Below, piece after piece: positions 43,460 through 52,760 of a stretch of 64,000 nucleotides of DNA. The position numbers were made by a program, and so were the translations under genes. This stretch comes from Gordonia malaquae NBRC 108250 (lineage in GTDB: Bacteria; Actinomycetota; Actinomycetes; Mycobacteriales; Mycobacteriaceae). The stretch lies in NCBI RefSeq assembly GCF_000344135.1, contig NZ_BAOP01000016.1, forward strand, positions 46,871 through 110,870, read 5' to 3'. Below the pieces are notes generated by a model, which ran no database searches, had not been told where the DNA came from, and was given only the letters and a program-made list of their open reading frames with translations. Each line of letters starts with the position of its first letter. The first letter of the stretch is position 1.

Positions 43460-44212
43460 ATGAACGACTCGAACGTCACACCGATGATCTCGATGACGCA
43501 TGTTCAGAAGCACTATGGCGACCTCCATGTGCTGCAAGACATCACGATCGAGATCCCACGCGGCCAAGTGGTCGTCGTGCTCGGGCCTTCAGGCTCTGGC
43601 AAGTCGACTCTCTGCCGCACCATCAACCGACTCGAACCGATCGACAGCGGCGAGATCCGGATCGAAGGTGAATTGCTTCCCGCCGAAGGCAAGGACCTGG
43701 CCCGACTGAGATCCGACGTCGGCATGGTCTTCCAGTCCTTCAACCTCTTCGCCCACAAGACGATCCTGCAGAACGTCACGATGGGCCCGACCAAAGTCCG
43801 CAAAGTCAGTTCGGCAGACGCCGAGAAGCACGCCCTCGAACTCCTCGACCGCGTCGGTGTCACGAAGCAGAAGGACAAGTACCCGGCGCAACTGTCGGGC
43901 GGGCAGCAGCAGCGCGTCGCGATCGCCCGCTCGCTCGCGATGGACCCGAAGGTGATCCTGTTCGACGAGCCGACGTCGGCGCTCGACCCCGAGATGGTCT
44001 CCGAAGTGCTCGACGTGATGGTGTCGTTGGCCCGCGAGGGCATGACGATGGTCGTGGTGACCCACGAGATGGGCTTCGCGCGCAAGGCCGCCGACCGGAT
44101 CATCTTCATGGCCGACGGCGCAATCGTCGAGGACACCGATCCGGAGAGCTTCTTCACCGCACCGAAGTCCGAACGGGCCAGGGACTTCCTGTCCAAGATC
44201 CTGGGGCACTGA
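43460..44212 (+). CDS. gluA: Glutamate-type amino acid ABC transporter, ATP-binding subunit
   Basis: The 250-residue ATPase has Walker [11 protein letters not shown]-loop [12 protein letters not shown], signature [16 protein letters not shown], Walker [15 protein letters not shown] and the H-loop VVVTHEMG. It belongs to the GlnQ/GluA group that powers polar amino acid import. I chose the ATG whose TACGTT -10 box ends seven bases upstream (leaderless). A TGTGGC…GCCACA inverted repeat just upstream (about 43428–43443) could be an operator. gluB, gluC and gluD follow closely. Confidence 0.92.
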   Translation: MNDSNVTPMISMTHVQKHYGDLHVLQDITIEIPRGQVVVVLGPSGSGKSTLCRTINRLEPIDSGEIRIEGELLPAEGKDLARLRSDVGMVFQSFNLFAHKTILQNVTMGPTKVRKVSSADAEKHALELLDRVGVTKQKDKYPAQLSGGQQQRVAIARSLAMDPKVILFDEPTSALDPEMVSEVLDVMVSLAREGMTMVVVTHEMGFARKAADRIIFMADGAIVEDTDPESFFTAPKSERARDFLSKILGH

Positions 44213-44213
44213 C

Positions 44214-45212
44214 ATGAGCAGACCCTCTCCCCTACGACGACTGGCGGTCGTCGCGGCGGTGATCGCCGTGCTGGCGACCGCACTGGCCGCATGCGGCAGT
44301 TCCGAACCGCGCAACCTGCTCGACTCGATCCGCAACGGCAAGGTGATCCTCGGAACCAAGTTCGATCAGCCTGGCATGGGCATGCAGAAGCCCGACGCAT
44401 CGGTGGTCGGATTCGACCCCGAGGTGTCGGAGTTCGTGGTGAACCACATCGCAGACGAGCTCGGCGTCGCCCACCCGGAGATCTCGTGGCGCGAGACTCC
44501 GTCCGCCCAGCGCGAGACGTTGATCAACAACGGCGAGGTCGACATGATCGCCGCCACCTACTCCATCAACGCCGCACGCTCCAAGAAGGTGGCGTTCGCG
44601 GGCCCGTACCTCATCACCTATCAGGGGCTCCTCGTTCGGCAGGACGACGACACTCTGACCTCGCTGACCGACCTCAACAACGGCAAGAAGCTCTGTTCGG
44701 TGTCCGGATCGACGCCCGCGCAGAACGTGAAGGCTCAGCTGAGCGGAGTCCAGCTGCAGGAGTACGACTCATACTCGTCCTGTGTTGAGGCGTTGCGCCG
44801 AGGCAAAGTCGACGCGCTGACCACGGACGAGACGATCCTCGCCGGATACTCCAATCGGTACCCCGGGGAGTTCAAGCTCGTCTCGATGACCTACCCGAAG
44901 GACGCGTGTGTCAAGGACGCACTCAAGAAGGCCGGAGCGCCGTTCTCGAAGGAGCGGTACGGCATCGGCATGGCGCAGGAGTACCCGGAAGCGGTCGACG
45001 CCGTGAACAGGGCGCTCACTGCGATGCTCGTTGCGCCGCCCGGCGGCCAGTCCCCGTGGGAGATCGCGCTGCGCGAGAACCTCGGCGACAAGGACGTCGA
45101 CGCGTTCGCCGGCCGCGCCGACGACCCAAAGGTCGACTACGACCTCCTGCCGACAGTCGGCGATCTCGAATTCTTGACAAGCAAGTCCACACCCTGTGAA
45201 GGAGCCGCCTGA
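44214..45212 (+). CDS. gluB: Glutamate-binding lipoprotein of ABC transporter
   Basis: The 332-residue protein has a lipoprotein signal peptide with lipobox LAAC and lipidated C27. The mature protein is a family 3 solute-binding protein (WRETPSAQRETLINNGEVDMIAATYSINAARSKKVAFAGPY). It captures the amino acid outside the membrane and hands it to GluC/GluD. Extra cysteine pairs (KLCSVSG, YSSCVEAL, DACVKDAL, STPCEGAA) suggest disulfides. It starts one base after the gluA stop and its stop shares a base with gluC. Confidence 0.93.
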   Translation: MSRPSPLRRLAVVAAVIAVLATALAACGSSEPRNLLDSIRNGKVILGTKFDQPGMGMQKPDASVVGFDPEVSEFVVNHIADELGVAHPEISWRETPSAQRETLINNGEVDMIAATYSINAARSKKVAFAGPYLITYQGLLVRQDDDTLTSLTDLNNGKKLCSVSGSTPAQNVKAQLSGVQLQEYDSYSSCVEALRRGKVDALTTDETILAGYSNRYPGEFKLVSMTYPKDACVKDALKKAGAPFSKERYGIGMAQEYPEAVDAVNRALTAMLVAPPGGQSPWEIALRENLGDKDVDAFAGRADDPKVDYDLLPTVGDLEFLTSKSTPCEGAA

Positions 45213-45895
45213 TGTCCACACTCTGGGACACCATGGGCCCGGCACTGTGGCCCGCCTTCTGGATGACGATCAAACTGACGCTGATCTCCGCCGTCGGAGC
45301 TCTCATCTGGGGAACGCTGCTCGCCGCGATGGCCGTGTCGCCCGTTCCCATCATGCGCGGGTTCGCAACGACCTACGTGAACATCGTCCGCAACACCCCG
45401 CTGACTCTGATCGTTCTGTTCTGTTCCGTCGGCCTGTACCAGAACTTGGGTCTGGCGCTGGCGCCCGAGGACAGCGACTTCATCGTGAACAACAACTTCC
45501 GGCTCGCGATCCTCGCGTTCGTCCTCTATACGGCGACCTTCGTCTGCGAGACTCTCCGGTCCGGCATCAACACGGTTCCGCTCGGGCAGGCCGAGGCCGC
45601 ACGGTCACTCGGAATGTCGTTCCCGCAGGTGCTCGGACTTGTCGTCCTCCCGCAGGCCATGCGAACGGTCATCGCACCGATGGGCTCGGTGCTCATCGCG
45701 CTCACCAAGAACACGACGATCGCATCGGTCATCGGTGTCGCTGAGGCGTCGCTGCTGATGAAGACCGAGCTGGAGACCAACGGCGACCAGATCATGGCGA
45801 TCTTCGCGATCATCGCCGTCGGGTTCATGATCATCACCCTGTCGGAGGGCGCCGTCTTCGGATGGGCCGCCAAGCGATGGGCGGTCAAGCGATGA
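45212..45895 (+). CDS. gluC: Glutamate ABC transporter permease
   Basis: The 227-residue membrane protein has about five helices and the amino-acid ABC permease pattern [20 protein letters not shown] ([16 protein letters not shown]) and the EAA loop [27 protein letters not shown]. It pairs with GluD as the pore. The start overlaps the gluB stop by one base (TGATG), and its stop overlaps the gluD start (ATGA). Confidence 0.93.
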   Translation: MSTLWDTMGPALWPAFWMTIKLTLISAVGALIWGTLLAAMAVSPVPIMRGFATTYVNIVRNTPLTLIVLFCSVGLYQNLGLALAPEDSDFIVNNNFRLAILAFVLYTATFVCETLRSGINTVPLGQAEAARSLGMSFPQVLGLVVLPQAMRTVIAPMGSVLIALTKNTTIASVIGVAEASLLMKTELETNGDQIMAIFAIIAVGFMIITLSEGAVFGWAAKRWAVKR

Positions 45896-46770
45896 GCCAG
45901 CAGGCGACCGTCCTCTACGACGCACCGGGCCCACGCGCCGGCACTCGCAACATGATCAGCACCGTCGTCTTCCTGGCGTTGCTGGTGGCCGTGATCGTGT
46001 ACATCGTCATGGCGTTGAACGACAACGGCCAGCTCACCTCGGAGAAGTGGGAGCCGTTCACGCAAGCCGGCACGTGGACGACGTGGATCCTCCCGGGCAT
46101 CCTCGGCACGTTGAAGGCCGCTGTTCTCTCCGTCGTCTTCGCCCTGGTCCTCGGCGCGGTCCTCGGCGTCGGCCGTCTGTCCGACCACGCCTGGGTGCGG
46201 AAGGTCTCCGGCGTGCTCGTCGAAGTGTTCCGCGCGATCCCCGTGCTGATCCTGATCTACTTCGCGTACTACTTCTTCGCCGCCTACGCGGTGGTCCCGT
46301 CGTCGCAGTTGGCGTTCGCGGCCGTCGTCTTCGGTCTGACCTTCTACAACGGTTCGGTGATCGCCGAGATCCTCCGGGCGGGCATCGAATCGCTCCCGAA
46401 GGGGCAGTCCGAGGCCGCGAAGTCGATCGGCATGCGCAAGTCGCAGATGATGCGCCTGATCCTGCTCCCCCAGGCCGTGACCGCCATGCTGCCCGCACTC
46501 GTGTCGCAGATGGTCATCGCGCTGAAGGACAGCGCCCTCGGTTACGCGATCGGCTACATCGAGGTGGTCCGATCCGGGCAGAAGGCTGCGTCGTACTTCG
46601 GGAACTACCTGCCGTCGCTGATCGTGGTCGCGGTGATCATGATCGTGTTGAACTTCGCGCTCACCACGCTCGCTCGCCGCATGGAGCGGCGCCTTCGCGA
46701 GGGCAAGCGGAAGTCGGGCAAGCTGCCCGCGATCGACGCCGACGCACCGAAGGCCGACGTGGGCGGCTGA
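45892..46770 (+). CDS. gluD: Glutamate ABC transporter permease
   Basis: The 292-residue protein has five or six helices, the [19 protein letters not shown] segment and the EAA loop [29 protein letters not shown]. Compared with GluC it has an N-terminal extension and a basic C-terminal tail ([18 protein letters not shown]). It forms the transmembrane pair with GluC. It overlaps gluC by four bases and converges on recX with only four bases between stops. Confidence 0.93.
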   Translation: MSQQATVLYDAPGPRAGTRNMISTVVFLALLVAVIVYIVMALNDNGQLTSEKWEPFTQAGTWTTWILPGILGTLKAAVLSVVFALVLGAVLGVGRLSDHAWVRKVSGVLVEVFRAIPVLILIYFAYYFFAAYAVVPSSQLAFAAVVFGLTFYNGSVIAEILRAGIESLPKGQSEAAKSIGMRKSQMMRLILLPQAVTAMLPALVSQMVIALKDSALGYAIGYIEVVRSGQKAASYFGNYLPSLIVVAVIMIVLNFALTTLARRMERRLREGKRKSGKLPAIDADAPKADVGG

Positions 46771-46774
46771 TCGA

Positions 46775-47287
46775 TCAGTCCACGGCGTCCCGCCGGGCGG
46801 CGATCACGTCCTTCACCACGGACGTGATCACGTCCGGCGGGTACCCGCGGCGTCCGAGCGCCCCGGTCAGCCGACGGTACGCTTTCGCTCGCACTGCCGG
46901 GTCGGCGAGATCGTCGGCGTCGAATGTGAGCTTCTTCTCGGCGAGAGAGTACGCGATCTCGCGTTCGGCTTCGGCGTCGATCGTCTCGAGCGCCTGCGCG
47001 GCGACGTCGTCGTCGATTCCCTTGGTCCGAAGCTCCCGTTTGAGTGCGAGCCTGCCTCGTTGCGACGTCGCGCTGCGCGACCGGACCCACTGCTGCGCGA
47101 ACTCTTCGTCGTCGAGCAGTTTCCACTCGTCCAGTCGAGTCATGGTCCGTTCGATCTCGTCCGGCGGGAACTCCCGTGCGACGAGCCGATCCTGCATCTC
47201 CTGACGACTGCGGGCCCGTGCACCGAGGAGCCGCAGTGCGGCGTCCCAGGCGGACGGGCCCGAGCCGGTGGATTTACGCTCCACCAT
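46775..47287 (-). CDS. recX: RecA regulatory protein RecX
   Basis: The 170-residue helical-repeat protein shows RecX features: AALRLLGARARSRQEMQDRL, WKLLDDEEFAQQWVRSRS and the third repeat AVRAKAYRRLTGALGRRGYPPDVITSVV. RecX binds RecA filaments and limits RecA activity. It starts eight bases after the recA stop with no ribosome-binding site of its own, so it depends on recA transcription. Confidence 0.95.
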   Translation of the reverse strand: MVERKSTGSGPSAWDAALRLLGARARSRQEMQDRLVAREFPPDEIERTMTRLDEWKLLDDEEFAQQWVRSRSATSQRGRLALKRELRTKGIDDDVAAQALETIDAEAEREIAYSLAEKKLTFDADDLADPAVRAKAYRRLTGALGRRGYPPDVITSVVKDVIAARRDAVD

Positions 47288-47295
47288 GGACGAGG

Positions 47296-48342
47296 TCAGA
47301 AGTCGACGGGTTCGGGTGCGACGGCGTCGGCGTCGACTGCGTCGCGGCGGCCGATGCCGAGCTTGTCCTTGATCTTGGTCTCGATCTCATTGGCGATGTC
47401 GGGATTCTCGATCAAGAAGGTACGGGCCTTCTCCTTGCCCTGGCCGAGCTGGTCGCCCTCGTAGGTGAACCACGAGCCGGACTTCCGGATGAAGCCCTCG
47501 GCGACGCCGAGATCGATCAGCGAGCCTTCGCGGCTGATGCCGTGTCCGTACAGGATGTCGAACTCGGCCTGCTTGAAGGGCGGCGCGACCTTGTTCTTGA
47601 CGACCTTGACACGCGTGCGGTTGCCGACTGCGTCGGTGCCGTCCTTCAGTGTCTCGATGCGACGCACGTCCAGGCGGACCGAAGCGTAGAACTTGAGCGC
47701 CTTGCCGCCGGTTGTGGTCTCCGGCGAGCCGAACATGACACCGATCTTCTCGCGAAGCTGGTTGATGAAGATCGCAGTGGTGTTCGAGTTGTTCAGACCG
47801 GAGGTCATCTTGCGGAGGGCCTGGCTCATGAGACGGGCCTGCAGGCCGACGTGACTGTCGCCCATCTCGCCTTCGATCTCGGCCTTCGGCACCAGAGCCG
47901 CGACGGAGTCGATGACGAGGATGTCGAGAGCGCCCGAGCGGATCAGCATGTCGGCGATCTCCAGCGCCTGCTCTCCGGTGTCCGGCTGGGACACGAGAAG
48001 CGCGTCGACGTCGACACCCAGCTTGGCCGCGTAGTCGGGATCGAGAGCGTGCTCGGCGTCGATGAACGCTGCGATGCCGCCTGCTGCCTGCGCGTTCGCG
48101 ACCGCGTGGAGCGCAACCGTGGTCTTACCCGACGATTCCGGGCCGTAGACCTCCACGACGCGGCCGCGGGGCAGACCTCCGATGCCCAGCGCGATGTCGA
48201 GCGCGACCGAACCGGTGGGGATCACCTCCATCGGCGGACGGGTGTCTTCGCCCAGTCGCATGACCGAGCCCTTGCCGAAGTTCTTGTCGATCTGCGCGAG
48301 TGCGAGGTCGAGCGCCTTCTGTCGATCGGTGACGGGTGCCAT
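47296..48342 (-). CDS. recA: Recombinase RecA
   Basis: The 348-residue protein has Walker [10 protein letters not shown], the MAW-type region [11 protein letters not shown], loop L1 [21 protein letters not shown] and L2 [26 protein letters not shown]. There is no intein, unlike M. tuberculosis recA. It drives recombinational repair and activates LexA cleavage. The ATG follows GAGGAGA. Two damage-responsive promoters are visible upstream: a PafBC-type site 52 bases before the start codon and a LexA-controlled one about 180 bases before it. recX follows. Confidence 0.98.
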   Translation of the reverse strand: MAPVTDRQKALDLALAQIDKNFGKGSVMRLGEDTRPPMEVIPTGSVALDIALGIGGLPRGRVVEVYGPESSGKTTVALHAVANAQAAGGIAAFIDAEHALDPDYAAKLGVDVDALLVSQPDTGEQALEIADMLIRSGALDILVIDSVAALVPKAEIEGEMGDSHVGLQARLMSQALRKMTSGLNNSNTTAIFINQLREKIGVMFGSPETTTGGKALKFYASVRLDVRRIETLKDGTDAVGNRTRVKVVKNKVAPPFKQAEFDILYGHGISREGSLIDLGVAEGFIRKSGSWFTYEGDQLGQGKEKARTFLIENPDIANEIETKIKDKLGIGRRDAVDADAVAPEPVDF

Positions 48343-48394
48343 GTTGGTCTCCTCGTTCTGGTCTTTCTCCGGCTCATCCGGCGGTTCTGTGACC

Positions 48395-48417
48395 ACCGTA
48401 GAGCCGACCTCCGACAA
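48395..48417 (-). promoter_or_regulatory. PafBC-type (RecA-NDp) promoter of recA
   Basis: On the minus strand TTGTCGGAG is followed after 8 bases by TACGGT. The mycobacterial LexA-independent damage promoter bound by PafBC has the consensus TTGTCRGTG-N8-TANNNT; only one base of the first element differs. It lies between the LexA-controlled promoter and the recA start codon. Confidence 0.75.
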
Positions 48418-48523
48418 TTTTGTCGAGCCGTTCCGAGTCTGCGTCGTAGTGCTGATGTCCGGGACCTTGCTGATCGTCTTCATACAAGGTTGGACGCACG
48501 GAACGGTGATTCGGTTCCACTGC

Positions 48524-48551
48524 AGTCTAGCGAACAGATGTTCGACTGCAA
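48524..48551 (-). promoter_or_regulatory. LexA-controlled promoter of recA
   Basis: On the minus strand TTGCAG (48546–48551) and TAGACT (48524–48529) are 16 bases apart, and the spacer (48530–48545) is exactly a LexA box: on the plus strand GCGAACAGATGTTCGA, one base off the TCGAACNNNNGTTCGA consensus. LexA binding would sit between the two boxes and block polymerase. Confidence 0.85.
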
Positions 48552-48582
48552 GCGACACGCCCGAACATCGTGTGATGGAACC

Positions 48583-48777
48583 TCACCAGCGTTCCGGTGG
48601 GACCTCGAAGTCGCGGCAGAGTGCACGCCACACGTCGCGCGGATCCACGCCGTCGGCGATGGCCTGGGCGCCCGTGCGGCCGCCCAGTTCGATGAGCACG
48701 TGGTCGACGAGCATCGCATCTGACCGCAGACGTCCGAACTCGATCCCGACCATCTCGTTGAATTCTGTCAGACGCAT
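48583..48777 (-). CDS. DUF3046 small protein
   Basis: The 64-residue protein begins [15 protein letters not shown] and contains VLIELGGRTGAQAIADGVDPRDVWRALC and a DFEVP end, the DUF3046 pattern (Rv2738c). It is small, soluble and helical with no known function. It overlaps the glycosyltransferase stop by 10 bases, so it is translated from the same message. recA lies downstream behind its own promoters. Confidence 0.88.
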   Translation of the reverse strand: MRLTEFNEMVGIEFGRLRSDAMLVDHVLIELGGRTGAQAIADGVDPRDVWRALCRDFEVPPERW

Positions 48778-49955
48778 GTCAAGGGCGCTTTCGTGAGGAT
48801 TCTGCGAACGATCGGGACGGGATCGACGGTCGCGGCCACTCCCGCCCCGATCCGCCGAGCGTTGTCGGTGTACGAGGGATCGTCGAGTACCTGCTTCACG
48901 GCGGCGGCTATCGCAGCCGGAGTCGCAGGTCTGACGATGACACCCGCTCCGGCGCGCGACACTCGATTCGCCAGTTCCCACTGATCGCCGCCACCCGGGA
49001 CTGTCACGACAGGCACTCCGGCGAGCAGGGCCTTGGCGAGCATCCCGTGTCCGGCGCCGCAGACAGCGACCGCGGCATCGGCGAGGACCTCGTCCTGACG
49101 AGCCGTTCCGGCGACGAGCGAGGACGGCGCCCGAACGTCCGCCGGGGGCGGCGTGAGGGCCGAGTACACCACGCGAAGCGGACGTTCGACGGATAGATCG
49201 GAGAGGCCTTCCAACGCCGCGGCGCCCAGGTCGGCTTCGCCGGACCGTGCCGTCGACGGGGCGATGACGACAAGACGTCCGTCGCCGGGCGGACGATCGA
49301 ACACCGCATCGGTGGGCTCGTGCAGAAGCGGTCCGATGAGGTGGGTCCGCTCGGGCCAGTCGGGACGGTGCACTTCCAGGCCCGGCAGGGTCGCGACGAA
49401 GCGAGCCGCGGGCCGTGGCGCCGGAGGAAGCATGATTCCGCGTCGAGCGACCGCTGTGGCGCGCTCCCCGGACGCGACCGCGCGGGCGCTCATCGACCGC
49501 AACACCGTGTCACGCAGACGCGTGGTCACAGTGGTTCCAGCCGCCATGCCGGCTCCGATCGGTGGAAGCCCGCACGACTGCTCGTACAACGGGTGCGGCG
49601 ACAGTTCGATCCACGGGACGCCGAGCAGTTCGGCGGCCCATCCGCCTGCGCGGGTGATCACGTCGCTGACCACCAGATCGACACCGGACTCGGCAAGTTC
49701 AGGCGCCAGCGCGAGCGCCATGCGGGCGGCACGCGCGCTGAGTTTGGCGCCCGCATCGTCGTCGTCCTCCCCCGGCAGTGCGGCGAGGCCGGGCAGTTCC
49801 CGGACGCTCGCCCCGGAACGCGACTCCTCGGACACCCATCTACCACCTGTGTAGACGATCACCTCGTCGCCTGCGGCGACCAGCTTCGATGCGAGTCCGA
49901 GCGCAGGGAAGGCGTGGCCGGCGTCGGAGCCGGCCACCACCGCGATCCGGGTCAG
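48768..49955 (-). CDS. MGT-type UDP-glycosyltransferase (apparent CTG start)
   Basis: The protein of 395 residues is a GT1-like glycosyltransferase: N-terminal [28 protein letters not shown], and the C-terminal donor site [37 protein letters not shown]. It resembles Rv2739c; acceptor and sugar are unknown. The first canonical in-frame start is the GTG at 49940, inside the first beta strand. Five codons upstream a CTG gives [18 protein letters not shown], the expected start, six bases after GGAGA and overlapping the pspA stop as CTGA. Translation from CTG is therefore likely. Confidence 0.83.
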   Translation of the reverse strand: MTRIAVVAGSDAGHAFPALGLASKLVAAGDEVIVYTGGRWVSEESRSGASVRELPGLAALPGEDDDDAGAKLSARAARMALALAPELAESGVDLVVSDVITRAGGWAAELLGVPWIELSPHPLYEQSCGLPPIGAGMAAGTTVTTRLRDTVLRSMSARAVASGERATAVARRGIMLPPAPRPAARFVATLPGLEVHRPDWPERTHLIGPLLHEPTDAVFDRPPGDGRLVVIAPSTARSGEADLGAAALEGLSDLSVERPLRVVYSALTPPPADVRAPSSLVAGTARQDEVLADAAVAVCGAGHGMLAKALLAGVPVVTVPGGGDQWELANRVSRAGAGVIVRPATPAAIAAAVKQVLDDPSYTDNARRIGAGVAATVDPVPIVRRILTKAPLTCV

Positions 49956-50758
49956 TGCTTCTCCGTGTCCACAGCAGGTGCGGCGGGAGCAGGAGCAACC
50001 TGGCCTGCGGCCGGCGCAGTGCCTGCGGTGAGCGATCCGCCGTTCATGCTGGCGCGGATCTGCTCGAGACGGGCGTGGCCCGCGAGCTGGACGCCTGCGG
50101 CTTCGACTTCTGCCATGCGGCCTGCGACAGATCCCTTGGCCAGTTCCGCGGATCCGAGAGCGTTCGCGTAACGGCGTTCGATCTTGTCCCGCACCTGGTC
50201 GAGGCTGGGGGTGTTGCCCGGCGCAGCGAGCTCACTCATGCTGTTGAGCGAAGCGCTGACCTGCTCCTGCATCTTCGCCTGCTCGAGCTGGCTGAGCAGC
50301 TTGGACCGCTCGGCGAGCTTCTGCTGCAGGGCCATCGCATTGCGTTCGACGGCCTGCTTGGCCTGTGCGGCCGCGGTCAGCGACTGGTCGTGCAGCACCT
50401 TGAGGTCTTCGACGTTCTGCTCTGCGGTCACCAGCTGCGCGGCGAACGCCTCTGCGGCGTTCGTGTACTCCGCAGCCTTCGCGGCGTCGCCCGCGGTGGC
50501 GGCCTGATCGGCGAGAGTGAGCGCCTGACGGGCGTTGCCCTGCAGCTTCTCGATCTCCTCGAGCTGGCGGTTCAGTCGCATCTCCAGCTGGCGCTGATTG
50601 CCGATCACAGCGGCTGCCTGCTGCGACAGCGCCTGGTGCTGCCGCTGTGCGTCTTCGATGGCCTGCTGGATCTGGACCTTCGGGTCGGCGTGCTCGTCGA
50701 TCTTGGAGTTGCCCAGAGCCATCATGTAGTTCCAGAACTTCACGAAGGGGTTCGCCAT
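49952..50758 (-). CDS. pspA: PspA/IM30 family protein (phage-shock, 35-kDa antigen type)
   Basis: The 268-residue protein has the N-terminal amphipathic stretch [34 protein letters not shown] and a long coiled coil. It binds the inner face of the membrane and stabilises it under stress. It corresponds to Rv2744c. The C-terminal 30 residues are Ala/Pro-rich. AAGGA precedes the ATG. It follows clgR, its known activator in mycobacteria; the membrane partner genes found beside it in M. tuberculosis (Rv2743c, Rv2742c) are absent here. Confidence 0.93.
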   Translation of the reverse strand: MANPFVKFWNYMMALGNSKIDEHADPKVQIQQAIEDAQRQHQALSQQAAAVIGNQRQLEMRLNRQLEEIEKLQGNARQALTLADQAATAGDAAKAAEYTNAAEAFAAQLVTAEQNVEDLKVLHDQSLTAAAQAKQAVERNAMALQQKLAERSKLLSQLEQAKMQEQVSASLNSMSELAAPGNTPSLDQVRDKIERRYANALGSAELAKGSVAGRMAEVEAAGVQLAGHARLEQIRASMNGGSLTAGTAPAAGQVAPAPAAPAVDTEKH

Positions 50759-50813
50759 TGCCTAGTTCCTTACGAGTTTCGATGCGGAGAAGTTGCTCGG
50801 ATGAATGCGTGTT

Positions 50814-51125
50814 TCAGGCCGCGGCAAGCGCAGCTGCAGCGTCACCCTGCGGTGCGATGACCTCGACGAGCGCGTCGGTCTGCAGGGTCGCGACCGGCGC
50901 CATGGCGCCCGCCACATCGCGCAGCACGTCGCTGATCTCGACCTCGAGTGCGACACAGATCGATGCGAGCAGTTCGCTCGACGCCTCCTTCTGCCCGCGT
51001 TCCACCTCGGACAAGTAGCCGAGGCTGACGCGCGCATCGGTCGACACGTCGCGCAGTGTTCGGCCCTGGCCGGTCCGCACACGGCGCAACTGATCGCCGA
51101 TCGCCTCACGCAGCAGCACTGTCAC
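50814..51125 (-). CDS. clgR: Clp gene regulator ClgR (XRE-family)
   Basis: The 103-residue protein has an HTH of the XRE type: [45 protein letters not shown]. It ends in three alanines (AAAALAAA), a likely ClpP degradation tag as known for ClgR. ClgR activates clp protease genes and the psp genes. The GTG follows GGAGGA by six bases. It is directly upstream of pspA and downstream of pgsA. Confidence 0.92.
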   Translation of the reverse strand: MTVLLREAIGDQLRRVRTGQGRTLRDVSTDARVSLGYLSEVERGQKEASSELLASICVALEVEISDVLRDVAGAMAPVATLQTDALVEVIAPQGDAAAALAAA

Positions 51126-51246
51126 GTGTACTCCTCCCGCACTCTCAGGTCGCGAAATCATTCTCACAAGCCGTGTCGACGACACTATCCGAATTTACCA
51201 ACGCTCGTCGCCGCCGCGGTGTTCCTCGTCGGCCGTCGGACCGACC

Positions 51247-51852
51247 TCATGCCGACGCCGACCCCGACTTGCGGAGCCGGATCGCCTGCCACACGTAATC
51301 CAGCCCGGTGACGACAGTCGCCACGACCGCGGCGACCATCACGACCCAGCCGACGGTGTGCAGCGCTCCGACGTCCGGGAGCGTGAACAAGCCGATCGCC
51401 ACCGCCTGCAGCAGTGTCTTCAGCTTGCCGCCTCGGCTCGCCGCGATGACGCCGTGCCTGATGACCCAGAACCGCAGCAGTGTCACACCGATCTCGCGGG
51501 CGAGGATGACGATCGTCACCCACCACGGAAGGACGCCGAGAATGGAGAGTCCGAGAAGAGCTGCGCCGATCAACGCCTTGTCGGCGATCGGGTCGGCCAT
51601 CTTGCCGAAATCCGTCACCAGATTCCATCCACGGGCGATCCGGCCGTCCACCTGATCGGTGATGGCGGCGACCGCGAAGATGACGAACGCCGTGATGCGC
51701 CATATCGTCGATTCTCCCGAATCGATGAACAACGCCGCCACGAACACCGGCACCAGCACGATGCGGAACATCGTCAACGCGTTCGCGACATTGATCACCG
51801 GCGGCACCGCCGACGCATGATCACCGTCGACACGGCGCACTGGTTCAGTCAC
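51247..51852 (-). CDS. pgsA: CDP-diacylglycerol–glycerol-3-phosphate 3-phosphatidyltransferase
   Basis: The 201-residue membrane protein has the CDP-alcohol phosphotransferase motif D-x2-DG-x2-AR-x8-G-x3-D-x3-D, seen as DQVDGRIARG then TDFGKMADPIAD. About five further hydrophobic segments follow. It makes phosphatidylglycerophosphate for phosphatidylglycerol and cardiolipin. In M. tuberculosis the gene here is called pgsA3. The start is a GTG. It is divergent from argA. Confidence 0.92.
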   Translation of the reverse strand: MTEPVRRVDGDHASAVPPVINVANALTMFRIVLVPVFVAALFIDSGESTIWRITAFVIFAVAAITDQVDGRIARGWNLVTDFGKMADPIADKALIGAALLGLSILGVLPWWVTIVILAREIGVTLLRFWVIRHGVIAASRGGKLKTLLQAVAIGLFTLPDVGALHTVGWVVMVAAVVATVVTGLDYVWQAIRLRKSGSASA

Positions 51853-51927
51853 GGACGTAAGCCTATCGGCACGCCGTCCGGCGACCGCTGCCGGGCAGAC
51901 GCATACCTGCGACTATTCTTGTTTTCC

Positions 51928-52461
51928 ATGTCGCACCAGCAACCGCCGCCACGTCCCGACGGGTCGTCGGAGGTCGTCGTGCGTCGAGCCCGGACCTCGG
52001 ACGTTCCCCGGATCAAAGAGCTGATCGACGTCTACGCGGGCAAGATCCTGCTGGAGAAGAACCTCGTCACCCTGTACGAGGCGGTCCAGGAGTTCTGGGT
52101 GGCGCAGATCGACGACACCGTCGTCGGGTGCGGGGCCCTGCACGTCCTGTGGTCCGACCTCGGCGAGGTGCGCACCGTCGCGGTCGCCAAGGAGTGCTCG
52201 GGCCGCGGCGTGGGTCACCGAGTGGTCGCCAGACTGATGGACGAGGCGCGCAGCCTCGGCCTCCAGCGTGTGTTCGTCCTGACGTTCGAGACGACCTTCT
52301 TCGGCCGACACGGCTTCGTCGAGATCGACGGGACCCCGGTCACGAAGGAGGTCTACGAGGAGATGACCCGGTCGTACGACACCGGTGTCGCCGAGTTCCT
52401 CGACCTCAGCTTCGTCAAGCCGAACACGCTCGGCAACACCCGTATGCTCGCTCACCTTTAG
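51928..52461 (+). CDS. argA: Amino-acid N-acetyltransferase (ArgA-like GNAT)
   Basis: The 177-residue protein is a stand-alone GNAT: VVVRRARTSDVPRIKELIDVYAG, then DLGEVRTVAVAKECSGRGVGHRVVARLMDEA with the acetyl-CoA loop and FGRHGFVEIDGTPVTKEVYEEM. It resembles Rv2747, a glutamine/glutamate acetyltransferase for arginine synthesis. There is no ribosome-binding site; TATTCT ends eight bases before the ATG, suggesting a leaderless mRNA. It is followed by a YciI-like gene after 16 bases. Confidence 0.88.
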   Translation: MSHQQPPPRPDGSSEVVVRRARTSDVPRIKELIDVYAGKILLEKNLVTLYEAVQEFWVAQIDDTVVGCGALHVLWSDLGEVRTVAVAKECSGRGVGHRVVARLMDEARSLGLQRVFVLTFETTFFGRHGFVEIDGTPVTKEVYEEMTRSYDTGVAEFLDLSFVKPNTLGNTRMLAHL

Positions 52462-52477
52462 ACCTCAGGAGACCGAA

Positions 52478-52756
52478 GTGCCACTGTTCCACGTCGAGTA
52501 CACCTACGCCGCCGACAAGGCCGCAGTCCGGGACGAACACCGTCCCGCTCACCGCGAGTTCCTCGGAGCCCTTCACGAGACCGGTGAACTCCAGTTCGTC
52601 GGCCCGTTCGTCGACGGCACCGGCGCGGCACTCATGGTGACCGCGGATGACGAGCAGGCCGCACGCGAATTGCTCGGCCGCGACCCGTTCGCTCTCGCCG
52701 ACGCTGTCGCCGCCGTCCGCGTCACGGAATGGAAGCAGGTCTTCGGACCGTTCTGA
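52478..52756 (+). CDS. YciI-like protein
   Basis: The 92-residue protein starts at a GTG seven bases after AGGAG. The ferredoxin-like YciI pattern is visible: VPLFHVEYTYAADKAAVRDEHRPAHREFL, GELQFVGPFVDGTGAALMVTADDEQAARELLGRDPF and a final EWKQVFGPF. The conserved RxxHRPAH segment carries the putative catalytic histidines. The role of YciI proteins is mostly unknown. It is probably co-transcribed with argA and converges on the secreted-protein gene with four bases between. Confidence 0.85.
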   Translation: MPLFHVEYTYAADKAAVRDEHRPAHREFLGALHETGELQFVGPFVDGTGAALMVTADDEQAARELLGRDPFALADAVAAVRVTEWKQVFGPF

Positions 52757-52760
52757 CCCG

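Noticed and set aside
47296..48342. Intein in recA, as in M. tuberculosis
   Set aside because: The Walker A and L1/L2 regions run on without interruption and the protein has the usual 348 residues.
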